A DNA stretch of 64,000 nt, taken from NCBI GenBank assembly GCA_018266295.1, contig JAFEAQ010000011.1, positions 186,001 to 250,000 on the forward strand. Reading direction: 5' to 3'. Positions 34,141 to 42,700 of the stretch are shown in pieces. The stretch comes from Bdellovibrionales bacterium (lineage in GTDB: Bacteria; Bdellovibrionota; Bdellovibrionia; Bdellovibrionales; Bdellovibrionaceae). Position numbers and translations under genes: made by a program. A model generated the notes under the pieces. That model made no database searches, was not told where the DNA came from, and was given only the letters and a program-made list of their open reading frames with translations. Within the stretch, counting starts at the first letter, position 1, and each line of letters opens with the position of its first letter.

Positions 34141-34674
34141 TCAAGCCGGGGCCCGGCGTCGGCGCGGCTGATAAGGAACAGCCCCAATAGCCTCAAGATG
34201 GTTCTGAACGACATAATCTTTGACGACAGAATAAGCTTTTCGCCACTGAACAACACGGCTCCAAGGGCGATAATCCCAGAATTTCTGTTTGAGCTCCTTG
34301 GCCTTGCGAGCCCCCGTCACTTTGAGCGCAATAATGCCTGAAATCGCGCGCATAAACGGCGCAAAGGTGTGTCTATTGCCGACTTTGATAAGGAGATGCA
34401 GATGATTCCCGACGTTAGCAAACTCATAGATCTTAATCCCATACTTCTGAGCCTGCGTGCGAACAGTTTTCTCCACCATTCTCAGATTTTTAGCGGAGCG
34501 AAGCGACCACTCCCCACGCGCAAGACTCGATCGAAGCACCACATGCATCGCATGCTTGGTACTGATGGGCCGCTTCGTCTTCGCATTGCTATTTTTAAGC
34601 AATGACCCACCAAACTGATGCATTTGCTTGATACTTTGATCCTGAAATTTCATCTGCGGACCGCGCGATTTCAT
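34141..34674 (-). CDS. Y1 (HUH) transposase-like protein, REP-associated/IS200 type
   Basis: The 177-residue protein has the Y1_Tnp layout: an N-terminal strand RPISTKHAMHVVLRSS, the metal-binding HUH motif in VGNHLHLLIKV and a downstream candidate nucleophile Tyr in KAYSVVKDYVVQNHLEA. Single-copy relatives of this type (RAYTs) often serve chromosomal REP sequences and are not mobile themselves. No IS ends are obvious. It borders an AT-rich gene and several inverted repeats, so it marks a variable site between housekeeping blocks. The start is uncertain because no good ribosome-binding site is seen. Confidence 0.7.
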   Translation of the reverse strand: MKSRGPQMKFQDQSIKQMHQFGGSLLKNSNAKTKRPISTKHAMHVVLRSSLARGEWSLRSAKNLRMVEKTVRTQAQKYGIKIYEFANVGNHLHLLIKVGNRHTFAPFMRAISGIIALKVTGARKAKELKQKFWDYRPWSRVVQWRKAYSVVKDYVVQNHLEAIGAVPYQPRRRRAPA

Positions 34675-34772
34675 ATTTTGTTTCTACCAAAGTAGCGATG
34701 GTATTTCCACTTACAAAAAGTGACATTTTATTGAGTGACTATTGAGATAAAACTCGGTACTTGATATGAGAA

Positions 34773-35762
34773 ATGAAATTACTAAACTCAACAAAATCAT
34801 TAGTCGCTGACACTGCCATTTTAGAGGCTATCAAGACGATTCAAGAAAGATTTCCTAAAAAGATTTTGGGCGTTTATGTGACTGGAAGCTACGCAAATGG
34901 TTATGCTGTTTCAACTTCTGACCTCGATTTATATTTTGTTTTCGATGAAAACCTCTCAAAAGAAAATGAGAAACTTGGCGAAGAAATTAACCGGCAACTA
35001 GAAAATATCACACCCGCATTAGATATCGCATTCCGAGGTCTCCCAAGTCTTTTGGAGATGGGAGAGGTTGGAATGCGCGAAAACTACCTCCATGTTTTTG
35101 GAGAACCAGTTCATCTGCAAATCCCATCGCCGTCTATGGAAGACTATATCTATCGCAGAATGCACTCTGGTTATTTAAGAATGCAACTAACTCGTAAAAC
35201 AAAGCCATACACTTGGCCTATGGATTTTCCAGACGATAGCGGTTCCCTTAAGGGCTACGATTGGCGCGAGAAAATTAGTCACAACGGCAAGCAATTTAAT
35301 TCCATTAAAGAAATCGTGGTTCTCACAGGTTGGATGGCAACCGGACTCATTGCCTGGAAGGGAAATACCTACGTTCCAACTAAAAACCACGTGGTAAATC
35401 TCTTTAAATCATTTTTTGACGGGCCGATTGCTACTGATTTTGAGACTACTACGGAGTTTTGCCGAACAAAACTTGCGTACATGGCTCCAGACAATAAAGA
35501 AGATCGACAAAAGCTTGAAGCCCTACTTCCACAAGTTTTGAAATTTGAAAATTTCTTTCTCGAAAACTATCAGCATTTTCTTATAGAAAATCTTGAAAAT
35601 ACTAATCCTATTCGCGTTCGAACTAGTATCATTCGCCTTGGAGAAATCCTCTATCCAAACGATCTCTCTTTAAAAGCACTCAATAACTTTGCTACTAATA
35701 ACAGTTCGAATAAAGATGTTATTGAAAAATCTATTTCTCAACTCGTAGTAGAAAGAAACTAA
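34773..35762 (+). CDS. Nucleotidyltransferase-fold protein, probably acquired
   Basis: The 329-residue protein has the Pol-beta superfamily signature near residue 40: TGSYANGYAVSTSDLDLYF, that is GS followed by DxD. The rest contains an alpha-helical C-terminal region with no motif I know. The layout recalls aminoglycoside or other small-molecule nucleotidyltransferases, or a stand-alone MNT-type protein, but the substrate cannot be told. Base composition is clearly more AT-rich than its neighbours, with AAA, GAA and ATT codons dominating. It stands alone next to a transposase-like gene, which suggests horizontal transfer. Confidence 0.65.
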   Translation: MKLLNSTKSLVADTAILEAIKTIQERFPKKILGVYVTGSYANGYAVSTSDLDLYFVFDENLSKENEKLGEEINRQLENITPALDIAFRGLPSLLEMGEVGMRENYLHVFGEPVHLQIPSPSMEDYIYRRMHSGYLRMQLTRKTKPYTWPMDFPDDSGSLKGYDWREKISHNGKQFNSIKEIVVLTGWMATGLIAWKGNTYVPTKNHVVNLFKSFFDGPIATDFETTTEFCRTKLAYMAPDNKEDRQKLEALLPQVLKFENFFLENYQHFLIENLENTNPIRVRTSIIRLGEILYPNDLSLKALNNFATNNSSNKDVIEKSISQLVVERN

Positions 35763-35877
35763 CACCCGACCAACGTAAGCCTTGAGCAAAACTCGCGCGC
35801 ATGCGATCTCTGCGCCAATGTTCGAAGCTCGACCAAAATGAACAACTTCTAACTTTCTCAATCCGCTCCGCTAAAAA

Positions 35878-35920
35878 GTGGACACTAATAACTCATTGCT
35901 ACGACATGAGAAAAGTCCAC
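35878..35920. repeat. Imperfect inverted repeat, possible mobile-element end
   Basis: Outer arms GTGGAC (35878-35883) and GTCCAC (35915-35920) and inner arms CTCAT (35892-35896) and ATGAG (35906-35910) are nested around a 9-base loop. It lies downstream of the AT-rich nucleotidyltransferase gene. It may be a REP-like hairpin or a remnant of an insertion. Confidence 0.45.
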
Positions 35921-36118
35921 AACGAGACCCCGGTGTCAGAAGTTTTGGCGCTTTATTAAACATTCTTTCCACACCCGCGTGGATCGACTTTGGAAGATCT
36001 GAAATACCGTCAAACAGTTCGCCACCAGAAAAATTTTTTGAAAATTATATTTTTCGAGATTCACCAGCAAACTCCATCACTTAACAAATCCCAGAGTGAG
36101 ATTTCTGGACCAAACTCC

Positions 36119-36136
36119 AAGTGCTTTCAAGCACTT
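36119..36136. promoter_or_regulatory. 18-bp palindrome upstream of the gliding-operon promoter
   Basis: AAGTGCTTTCAAGCACTT has perfect 8-bp arms (AAGTGCTT/AAGCACTT) around TC. It ends 33 bp before the sigma-28-like -35 element, a position suited to an activator or an upstream-bound regulator. No T-run follows directly, so a terminator is less likely. Confidence 0.5.
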
Positions 36137-36169
36137 CCTGGCCTTTTCGATTTTGTCCTCAGAGCCTAT

Positions 36170-36196
36170 TAAACTGTCCGAAGATCTAGACGATAG
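36170..36196 (+). promoter_or_regulatory. Sigma-28 (FliA)-type promoter of the gliding operon
   Basis: TAAACTGT (36170-36177), exactly 11 bases, then GACGATAG (36189-36196). The enterobacterial FliA consensus is TAAAGTTT-N11-GCCGATAA; both blocks match at six of eight positions. The transcript would start near 36201, about 19 bases before the first gene. No sigma-70 pair of similar quality was seen. Confidence 0.6.
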
Positions 36197-36219
36197 GTCT
36201 TTTGAACTGGAGGTTCACT

Positions 36220-37305
36220 ATGAATTCTCGCTTAACTAAACTCTCAATCGCCGCTGCAGCTTTGGCTTTCACTGCTTGTAGCAAATCTGCAGACTCTTTC
36301 TCTTTGTTGGCGGATTCATCCAGCTACAAGCAAAACGCAGTCTACACTCCACGCAAGGTAGATATCTTGTGGGTGATCGATAACTCCGGTTCAATGGAAA
36401 CTTCGCAAACAAACTTGGCGAACAACTTCCCAGCGTTTATCAATAAGTTCGTAGCAACAGGCTCAGACTTCCGTATGGCTGTAACTACGACTGATGCATA
36501 TTTGGCTCCTTACCATAAAGCCAACCAACCAACAGTGTTCGACTACAAAGACTATTCTTTGATCCGTGATGGTGCCGGCTCAACTCACTCAGGTGTGTTT
36601 GTGATCGACCCTAGCACTCCAAACATTTCTGATGTTTTCTTGAAAAATATTAAGCAAGGTATCAACGGCTCTGGTGACGAGCGTGCGTTCTCTAGCTTCG
36701 AAGCGACTTTGTCAGATGCTCGCAACTCTGCATTCCGTCGTCCAGATGCTTTCTTGGCGGTGATCGTTGTTTCTGACGAAGATGACTTTTCTCACAACGA
36801 TAATACAAACGGTATGAATACATACAACTTCATGGAGAACTACAACGATCCTACAATGTATTCAATCCAACACTATATGGATTTCCTCACAAACTTCACA
36901 GCCGCAGCTGGCGCAAGCAAAAACTTCTCTGTGAACTCTATCAGCATCGTCGACAGCACTTGCTTGAACAAGTTGCAAAACGGTGCGCAGAAGATCGGTC
37001 AGCGCTATATGGCTTTGGCTAGCGCAAGTGGCGGTAAAGCAACAAGCCTTTGCAATGACTTCTCTGACAGTTTGAAAGTTTTGGCTGATGCGATCGTCGA
37101 TCTTTCAAGTGAATTTAAGCTCACACGTGAACCAATCGAATCAACAATCGTAGTCACAGTGAACGGCGTAACCGTTCCTAATGATGCGACGAACGGTTGG
37201 ACTTACAATGCTTCTGCGATCTCTATTTCCTTCCATGGAAGTGCAGTTCCAGCAGCAGGTGCAGATGTTCGCATTAACTTTGATCCAAAAGGTGTAAAAA
37301 ACTAA
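36220..37305 (+). CDS. Lipoprotein with von Willebrand factor A domain
   Basis: The start is ATG 36220, with GGAGG six bases upstream. The 361-residue product has a lipoprotein-type signal ending AFTAC, with Phe at -3 instead of Leu. The VWA domain (about residues 45-280) has a MIDAS motif in WVIDNSGSM, a Thr in VTTTDAY and VVSDEDDF as third metal site. A small beta-domain ends the protein. VWA domains mediate metal-dependent protein contacts. As first gene of the operon with a TolQR motor, it could be an envelope adhesion or assembly component. M. xanthus gliding genes do not, to my memory, begin with such a gene. Confidence 0.82.
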   Translation: MNSRLTKLSIAAAALAFTACSKSADSFSLLADSSSYKQNAVYTPRKVDILWVIDNSGSMETSQTNLANNFPAFINKFVATGSDFRMAVTTTDAYLAPYHKANQPTVFDYKDYSLIRDGAGSTHSGVFVIDPSTPNISDVFLKNIKQGINGSGDERAFSSFEATLSDARNSAFRRPDAFLAVIVVSDEDDFSHNDNTNGMNTYNFMENYNDPTMYSIQHYMDFLTNFTAAAGASKNFSVNSISIVDSTCLNKLQNGAQKIGQRYMALASASGGKATSLCNDFSDSLKVLADAIVDLSSEFKLTREPIESTIVVTVNGVTVPNDATNGWTYNASAISISFHGSAVPAAGADVRINFDPKGVKN

Positions 37306-37315
37306 GGGGAATTAA

Positions 37316-37897
37316 ATGAGCACACAGCAGGCAGCAAATTTTAGTCATCATGAATGGTACATCCTTCGCGGTGAAATGAAGTACGGTCCTTACGAGTACA
37401 GTGCGCTCATTCACATGATTCAAACAGGCGAGCTCTACGATTATAACTACGTATGGGCTCCGCACATGGAAAGCTGGATGTTACTGGGCGACATCAACGA
37501 GTTTTCTAAAGACAGACTAGCCCGTCTCATCCAGACACAGGACCATTTGTCAGGTGCTTTCATCAAGCGTGGTTCTCCACGTATTGATGTTGATATCGAC
37601 ATCTACGCTCACAATAATGCCAATTTCTTCGACGGAAAATGTACATCTATCAGCGATAACGGTGCGTTGTTGCTTTTAAACGATCCCTTGCTGCTACCAG
37701 GCCAGGAAATCGTGATTCATTTCCGCGGAAATGGCTCTAATAACCCTACAGGTTTTAATGTAAAAGCCGAAGTTATTAGAAAGAACTTCACTAAGCAAAG
37801 AATTAACGTCAAATCCGGTTTGCATTACGCTGTTCGTTTCCTCCAAGTGCAAAAGTCCGGACAAGACCAGATTAAGAATATGTTATTAAAAAAGTAA
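37316..37897 (+). CDS. GYF-PilZ fusion protein
   Basis: The 193-residue cytoplasmic protein has an N-terminal GYF_2-like domain (residues about 14-62: WYILRGEMKYGPYEYSAL, then YVWAPHMESWMLLGDI). A PilZ domain follows (about 80-190) with an RxxxR element in KRGSPRIDVD and SISDNG in place of the usual D/N-x-S-x-x-G. PilZ domains bind c-di-GMP, though the changed first position may weaken binding. GYF domains bind proline-rich peptides, which also occur in the AgmX-tail protein of this operon. It may connect c-di-GMP levels to the gliding motor. Confidence 0.8.
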   Translation: MSTQQAANFSHHEWYILRGEMKYGPYEYSALIHMIQTGELYDYNYVWAPHMESWMLLGDINEFSKDRLARLIQTQDHLSGAFIKRGSPRIDVDIDIYAHNNANFFDGKCTSISDNGALLLLNDPLLLPGQEIVIHFRGNGSNNPTGFNVKAEVIRKNFTKQRINVKSGLHYAVRFLQVQKSGQDQIKNMLLKK

Positions 37898-37912
37898 TCG
37901 GAGGAAACGTAT

Positions 37913-38629
37913 ATGCAGGGCTTTTTAAACTTTATCAATGATGCAGGTGTCGTAGGTTGGATTATCCTTCTTACGGGTGTGGGTTCTATGGTGCTCGTAT
38001 TCGAGCGCGCTAAAACTCTTTATTTCTCTTACGGCATGAACGTTGATGACTTCATGGCGAAAACACAAAATCTCGTTTTGGCTAAAAAACTCGACGAAGC
38101 TCTTTTGATGTGCGCGCAAATGGAATCAAAACCAATGGCTCGCGCTTTCAAAACAATCCTCGAGAAAGCGGACCGCGACGATGAAACGATCTTCCAAGCT
38201 CATGACATCGCGATGTCTGAGAACGTTCCTTTGTACACTAAACGCCTTCACTACCTTTCAATGTTAGCCAACGTTGCTACATTGCTCGGTCTTTTGGGTA
38301 CTATCCACGGTTTGATCTTGTCGTTCCAAGCGGTTGCACAAGCTGACCCAGCGATGAAACAACAATTGTTGGCACATGGTATCTCTGTATCTATGTATAC
38401 AACAGCTTTGGGTCTCGCAGTTGCGATCCCAGCAATGGTGTTCTTCTCATTCTTGACTTCTCGTCAAAATCAATTGATCGAGCAAATCTCTGAGAAGTGC
38501 TCTAAGTTGACAGAGTTGCTGACTAGCTCGCACATTCCTACTTTGAACCGTCAAACTGTATTCCCAGACCAAGTTGCAGCGCCAAAAGCCGGCACAACTC
38601 CGCCATCTTCTGGTGTGAAAGCTTCTTAG
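37913..38629 (+). CDS. TolQ/ExbB/MotA-family proton channel (AglR-like)
   Basis: The 238-residue protein has three membrane helices (about 13-32, 115-140, 160-182). The conserved channel segments are ANVATLLGLLGTIHGLILSF and HGISVSMYTTALGLAVAIPAMVFF. In M. xanthus the related AglR forms the stator of the gliding motor with two TolR-like proteins. Here two TolR-like genes follow as well. GGAGG precedes the ATG. A strong hairpin separates it from the next gene and may raise its level relative to the TolR subunits. Confidence 0.92.
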   Translation: MQGFLNFINDAGVVGWIILLTGVGSMVLVFERAKTLYFSYGMNVDDFMAKTQNLVLAKKLDEALLMCAQMESKPMARAFKTILEKADRDDETIFQAHDIAMSENVPLYTKRLHYLSMLANVATLLGLLGTIHGLILSFQAVAQADPAMKQQLLAHGISVSMYTTALGLAVAIPAMVFFSFLTSRQNQLIEQISEKCSKLTELLTSSHIPTLNRQTVFPDQVAAPKAGTTPPSSGVKAS

Positions 38630-38648
38630 TTAAAGCTTTGGTAAATCT

Positions 38649-38691
38649 CGACAGGCAGGACTCCTTGGGCTGGAGTCCTTAGCCTGAGTCG
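38649..38691 (+). repeat. Hairpin between the TolQ- and TolR-like genes
   Basis: Three stacked arms: CGAC/GTCG, AGGC/GCCT and GGACTCC/GGAGTCC, with loop TTGGGCT. No T-run follows, so it is probably a processing or stability hairpin that protects the upstream message. Confidence 0.6.
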
Positions 38692-38716
38692 ACAGTTCTA
38701 GAAGTGGAGAATATTT

Positions 38717-39268
38717 ATGAGACGCGGTAAGAAAATTAGAATTAATCATGAATACGAATTCGAATTGGACTTAGCGCCATTGCTTGCCGTGATGGTAAAA
38801 CTTGTTCCGGTTCTTCTCGTATCTTCTGCTTTCGTTCAAATGATGACAATTGAAACTCAATTGCCACAGGTCGTTCAACAAGCGATTGAAAAGAATGAAA
38901 AAGATGAAAAAGCCACTCATATCTCGATCGAAGTGAAAGAGAAAGAGGGCGTAAAAATCGTCGTTAAACACAATGACGGCAAAGAGAGCAGCGAAGTGGT
39001 ACCTAAGAAATCTGACGGTACTTATGATTTCGCTTTGCTTCACACAAGACTTGTGGCTGTAAAGCAACAGAACCCAGAAGTTTTTAAAGTGGACCTCTCT
39101 CCGGATGGCAACGTTCCTTATAACGACATCGTTCGTGTAATGGATGAAGCTCGCCGTAGCCGTGACAACAATATTCGCTTCCCTATCACGGACAAGCAAA
39201 CCAACAAGGAAACTCAGACAGACTATATGTTTCCTGAGGTTACTTTCGCGAATACAATGGAGGGCTAA
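38717..39268 (+). CDS. TolR/ExbD-like protein lacking the proton-carrying Asp
   Basis: The 183-residue protein has a single membrane helix (about residues 20-42) and a periplasmic domain, the ExbD/TolR layout. It aligns without gaps to E. coli ExbD around the helix: TPFIDVMLVLL corresponds to APLLAVMVKLV here. The essential Asp (ExbD Asp25, TolR Asp23) is Ala, and a Lys appears four residues later in the helix. It probably cannot carry protons itself and may be a structural partner of the next protein. TGGAG precedes the start. Confidence 0.85.
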   Translation: MRRGKKIRINHEYEFELDLAPLLAVMVKLVPVLLVSSAFVQMMTIETQLPQVVQQAIEKNEKDEKATHISIEVKEKEGVKIVVKHNDGKESSEVVPKKSDGTYDFALLHTRLVAVKQQNPEVFKVDLSPDGNVPYNDIVRVMDEARRSRDNNIRFPITDKQTNKETQTDYMFPEVTFANTMEG

Positions 39269-39271
39269 GCC

Positions 39272-39769
39272 ATGGCAAGACGTAAATACGAACTGCCAAA
39301 ACAAAAGAACTCGTTTGGTCTGAACATCACGTCTATGACGGATATGTTCACGATCCTCCTCGTGTTCCTCCTGCAATCTTATTCGACTTCAGATGTGGAG
39401 CTAATCCCAGAAGCCGGCTTAAGACTGCCGTCCTCGAATACAATGACCAACCCGGTTGAATCCATTAAACTGACGGTTTCTAAAGAGTTGGTAAAACTTG
39501 ATAAAACAAAAATCGCTGACATGAAAGATGCTAACTTCGAGTCAAAAGACATCGACCCGAATGACAGCAACTTCGTTAAGCCGATTTTTGATGAACTCGA
39601 TAAAATCGCTAAAGATGAAAAATTGAAAGATAACCCAGCCGTTAAAGAAGGACGTATTTTGTTGCAAGCGGATGCTGCTCTTCCTTACTCAGTATTGAGA
39701 AAGGTTATGTATACCGCTTCGATGGCCGGTTTTCCGCAGATGAAATTAGTGACTGTTGTCGGAAACTAG
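39272..39769 (+). CDS. TolR/ExbD-like protein with intact channel Asp
   Basis: The 165-residue protein has one membrane helix (residues about 17-37) in NITSMTDMFTILLVFLLQS, which keeps the Asp needed for proton flow. A periplasmic domain follows with the typical PEAGLRLP segment after the helix and RILLQADAALPYSVL near the C-terminus. It lies three bases after the Asp-less paralogue. The pair matches M. xanthus AglQ and AglS, two TolR-like proteins that work with AglR in gliding. Confidence 0.9.
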   Translation: MARRKYELPKQKNSFGLNITSMTDMFTILLVFLLQSYSTSDVELIPEAGLRLPSSNTMTNPVESIKLTVSKELVKLDKTKIADMKDANFESKDIDPNDSNFVKPIFDELDKIAKDEKLKDNPAVKEGRILLQADAALPYSVLRKVMYTASMAGFPQMKLVTVVGN

Positions 39770-39781
39770 TCGGAGATTTTT

Positions 39782-42700
39782 ATGAGCTCACGTATGTTCT
39801 GGATCCTTCTTGCTTCATTGGTAGTTGCTCAACCATCATTCGCGAAAAAGGACGAAGGCAAAGGCCTTCTTCCTGAAGTTCGCATTGGTGAAGGTGGCAG
39901 CGAAACTGAAAATGACAAAAAAGCTTTGACTTCAGAGATTCTCATCACTCGTTCAGAAAACAAAGCGATCGAATCCCTGCAAAAGCTTATTAAAAGCAAA
40001 AAGCCAGGCAGCCCTGAGAATGCGGACCTATTGTACCGCCTTGCTGAGCTCTATATGCGCAGATCTAAATCGGGCCGCTTCTTCGACATGAACGCGAACA
40101 ACCCTGTTCTGCAAAAAAGTTCATTCCCAATTCCAAATGAACACGGCTCAGACGCCGTGAAACGTGCTATTGCTATTTATACTCGCTTGGAAAAAGAGCA
40201 TCCGAACTTCCGCGATATGGATGCTGTTCTCTTCAACAATGCGTTTGCACACCAGCAAATTGGTAAGGGTACAGAGGCTTCTGTGCTCTTTAACCGTTTG
40301 GTGGATAAGTTCCCTAAATCTCCTCTGATCGCCGATGGTACGTTGGCACTCGGGGAACTTTTGTATGATCAAGGTAAATTCCAGCCAGCGTTGGAACAAT
40401 TCCTTAAAATTGAAAAAATGCCTAAATCCCGCGTTTACTCTTACGGTTTGTATAAAGCTGCTTGGGCTTACTACAACCTCAAAGATTCAGACAACGGTAT
40501 TAAACGTCTTTTGATGGTGGTAAAAACAAATCCGCCACTTCAAGAAGGTGAAGTTCCAACAAACCGTCACAACCTCCGCAAAGAAGCTTTACGTGATTTG
40601 ACGATCTTCGTTGGTGACTCCTACCCTGCTGACAAACTCTATGCTTTCTTCGAAAAAATCACTCAGAATAACGAGCTCGGTCCTGCAATGATCGATCTTG
40701 CAAAACTCTATGAATCTCATAGCCGTCAAAAGGAAATGGGAATCTTCTTGGGTGAGTTTATCGATAAAAATCCTTCAAATCCTTACTTGGTGAAAGCGAA
40801 CCTTTACCTTGTAGATGCCTATGAAGACCTCAAACAACGTGATAAAGTGATCTCTCACCTTCAAGCAGCTAGCGAGCTTTGCAAATCGAACTCTGCTTGG
40901 AGATCTACTCAAAAGCCAGAAGACGCGGCTGAGTATTGCGATAAGGACTTCCGCCATAATTCTCTCGACATCGCTAAAAAGTGGTGGGAAATCTGGATGA
41001 AGAACAAGCAAAACGTTGCGTTCTCAGATCTCACACAAAAGTCTTTCCGTTTGATCCTCGATAACGAAGATCAATCTAAACCAGATGTGAAAACTCACTT
41101 TGCCCTTGCGGAGCTTCTCTTCCAATTGGGCAAATACGATGAAGCAAGCCAAGAATACAAATTCGTTGGTGACCGCGCTCAAGAGCCAACTCTTCAGCAC
41201 GACGCTAACTATGGCGCTTTGTATGCGATCGAAAAGTCTATGGAGAAATCCAAAGAAAAAGATCCAGCTAAGGAAGCTCTTCGTAAAGAACTCGCTACCA
41301 ACTACTTAACGAAACATCCAAACGGTAAATACGCTTTGAATGTTCGCTTTAAGATGGGCCATATCGCTTACGAGGAAAACAACTTCCCAGAAGCAGAAAA
41401 ATGGTTGAGCCAAATTGCTGGTTCGAACAAAGACCCAGAATTGAAGAAAAAAGCCGAAGACTTGATGCTTGATATGCTCAACATGAAGAAAGACTATGCT
41501 GGTTTGCAAAAGCTTTCTAAAAAAATCATCGCTTCAGGTGCTAACGATGACCGCAAAAAATCTATGAATAAAATCATGGAAGAGTCTAGCTTTGCAGAGA
41601 TTCAAGAAGTCGCTAAAGGTGCAGACCCAATTATGGCTGCCCGTAAGTTGATTGACTTCTCTAAAGAGCATGAGACCTCTCCAATGGCTAAAGATGCTTT
41701 GTGGCAGGCTCTCAGCTTGCTCTATGCTAACGGCCGTCAATTTGAGGCTGCAGAATTGAGCCTTCAGTACGCTAAGAAATATCCTACAGACAAAAAGACT
41801 GTGGATGGCTTAAAGGATGCTGCTCGTTCTTATGCTGAAATCGGTCAGCTGACAAAAGCCGCTGAGACTTTGAAAATGATTGCTGAGATGGACAAGAAAA
41901 CTGCTAAAACCAATATTGAATTGGCTGCAGACTTCCTCCGTCTTGAAGGCCGCATCAAAGAATCACGCGACATCTATGTTACGTTGATGAAAGATGCAGA
42001 TAAAAAGAACCAAGCTCGTTTGATCTTAAAAATCATGGCGACTTACGGTGGTAAAACAAACAATCCAGAATACCAAAATCTTCAAGAGAAGATCTTGGCT
42101 ATCAATATGGAGCCCTATGCAACGCAAATCCTTATGGAGCGTGCAGAGAAACTCTATAGTACTGGTAAGAAAACGGCTGCTTTCGACGCTGCTAAAAAGA
42201 TCATGGGCCGCGGTATTACTGCGGAAGAAAAAGCCCCTGCTCGTTTGATCCAAGCTCAGGTTTTGGAATCTGAATTGGTTCAACAAAGCGTGAAAGCTAA
42301 AATGGATAAGTTTGCAATGGTTCTCGGTCTTAAAACTGAGAAGCTCGATAAAGCACAACAAGCTTACTTGAACGTCCTTTCTATGTCTAAAGACGAAAAG
42401 GTTGTTCGTAAAGCTTTGGCGGGCCTTGATCGTTGTTATGCAAACTACATTGATAGCTTGCAAAATATCCCTATGCCTGGCGGTTTGACTCCTGCTGAAA
42501 AAGACACTTTGAAAGGTGAACTCGCTAAGATCGTAACGCCTATTCAAGGCAAAAAAGCCGAGAACGAAACACGCTTGAAAACATTGGTTGTTGTTCGCGC
42601 AACAACTGACAGTAAAGACCGCGACTACTCAGAGATGAATCCAGAAGGAACGATTGCGCCTTCGGCTTCCTACCCTCCAGCAAGTCAGTTTGAAGCGTAC

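Larger units (their letters stand above)
35763..36169. other. Non-coding accessory stretch before the gliding operon
   Basis: About 400 bp without a supported gene. It contains an imperfect inverted repeat at 35878-35920 (GTGGAC/GTCCAC and CTCAT/ATGAG arms) and an 18-bp palindrome at 36119-36136. Short open frames here have neither ribosome-binding sites nor protein-like composition. Part of it could be debris of a mobile element. Confidence 0.6.

Noticed and set aside
34096-34341. Plus-strand frame opposite the Y1 transposase-like gene
   Set aside because: It is a shadow of the coding strand, without a ribosome-binding site or recognisable domain.
35990-36172. Short plus-strand frame upstream of the gliding operon
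   Set aside because: No ribosome-binding site, AT-rich low-complexity product, and it runs into the predicted promoter.
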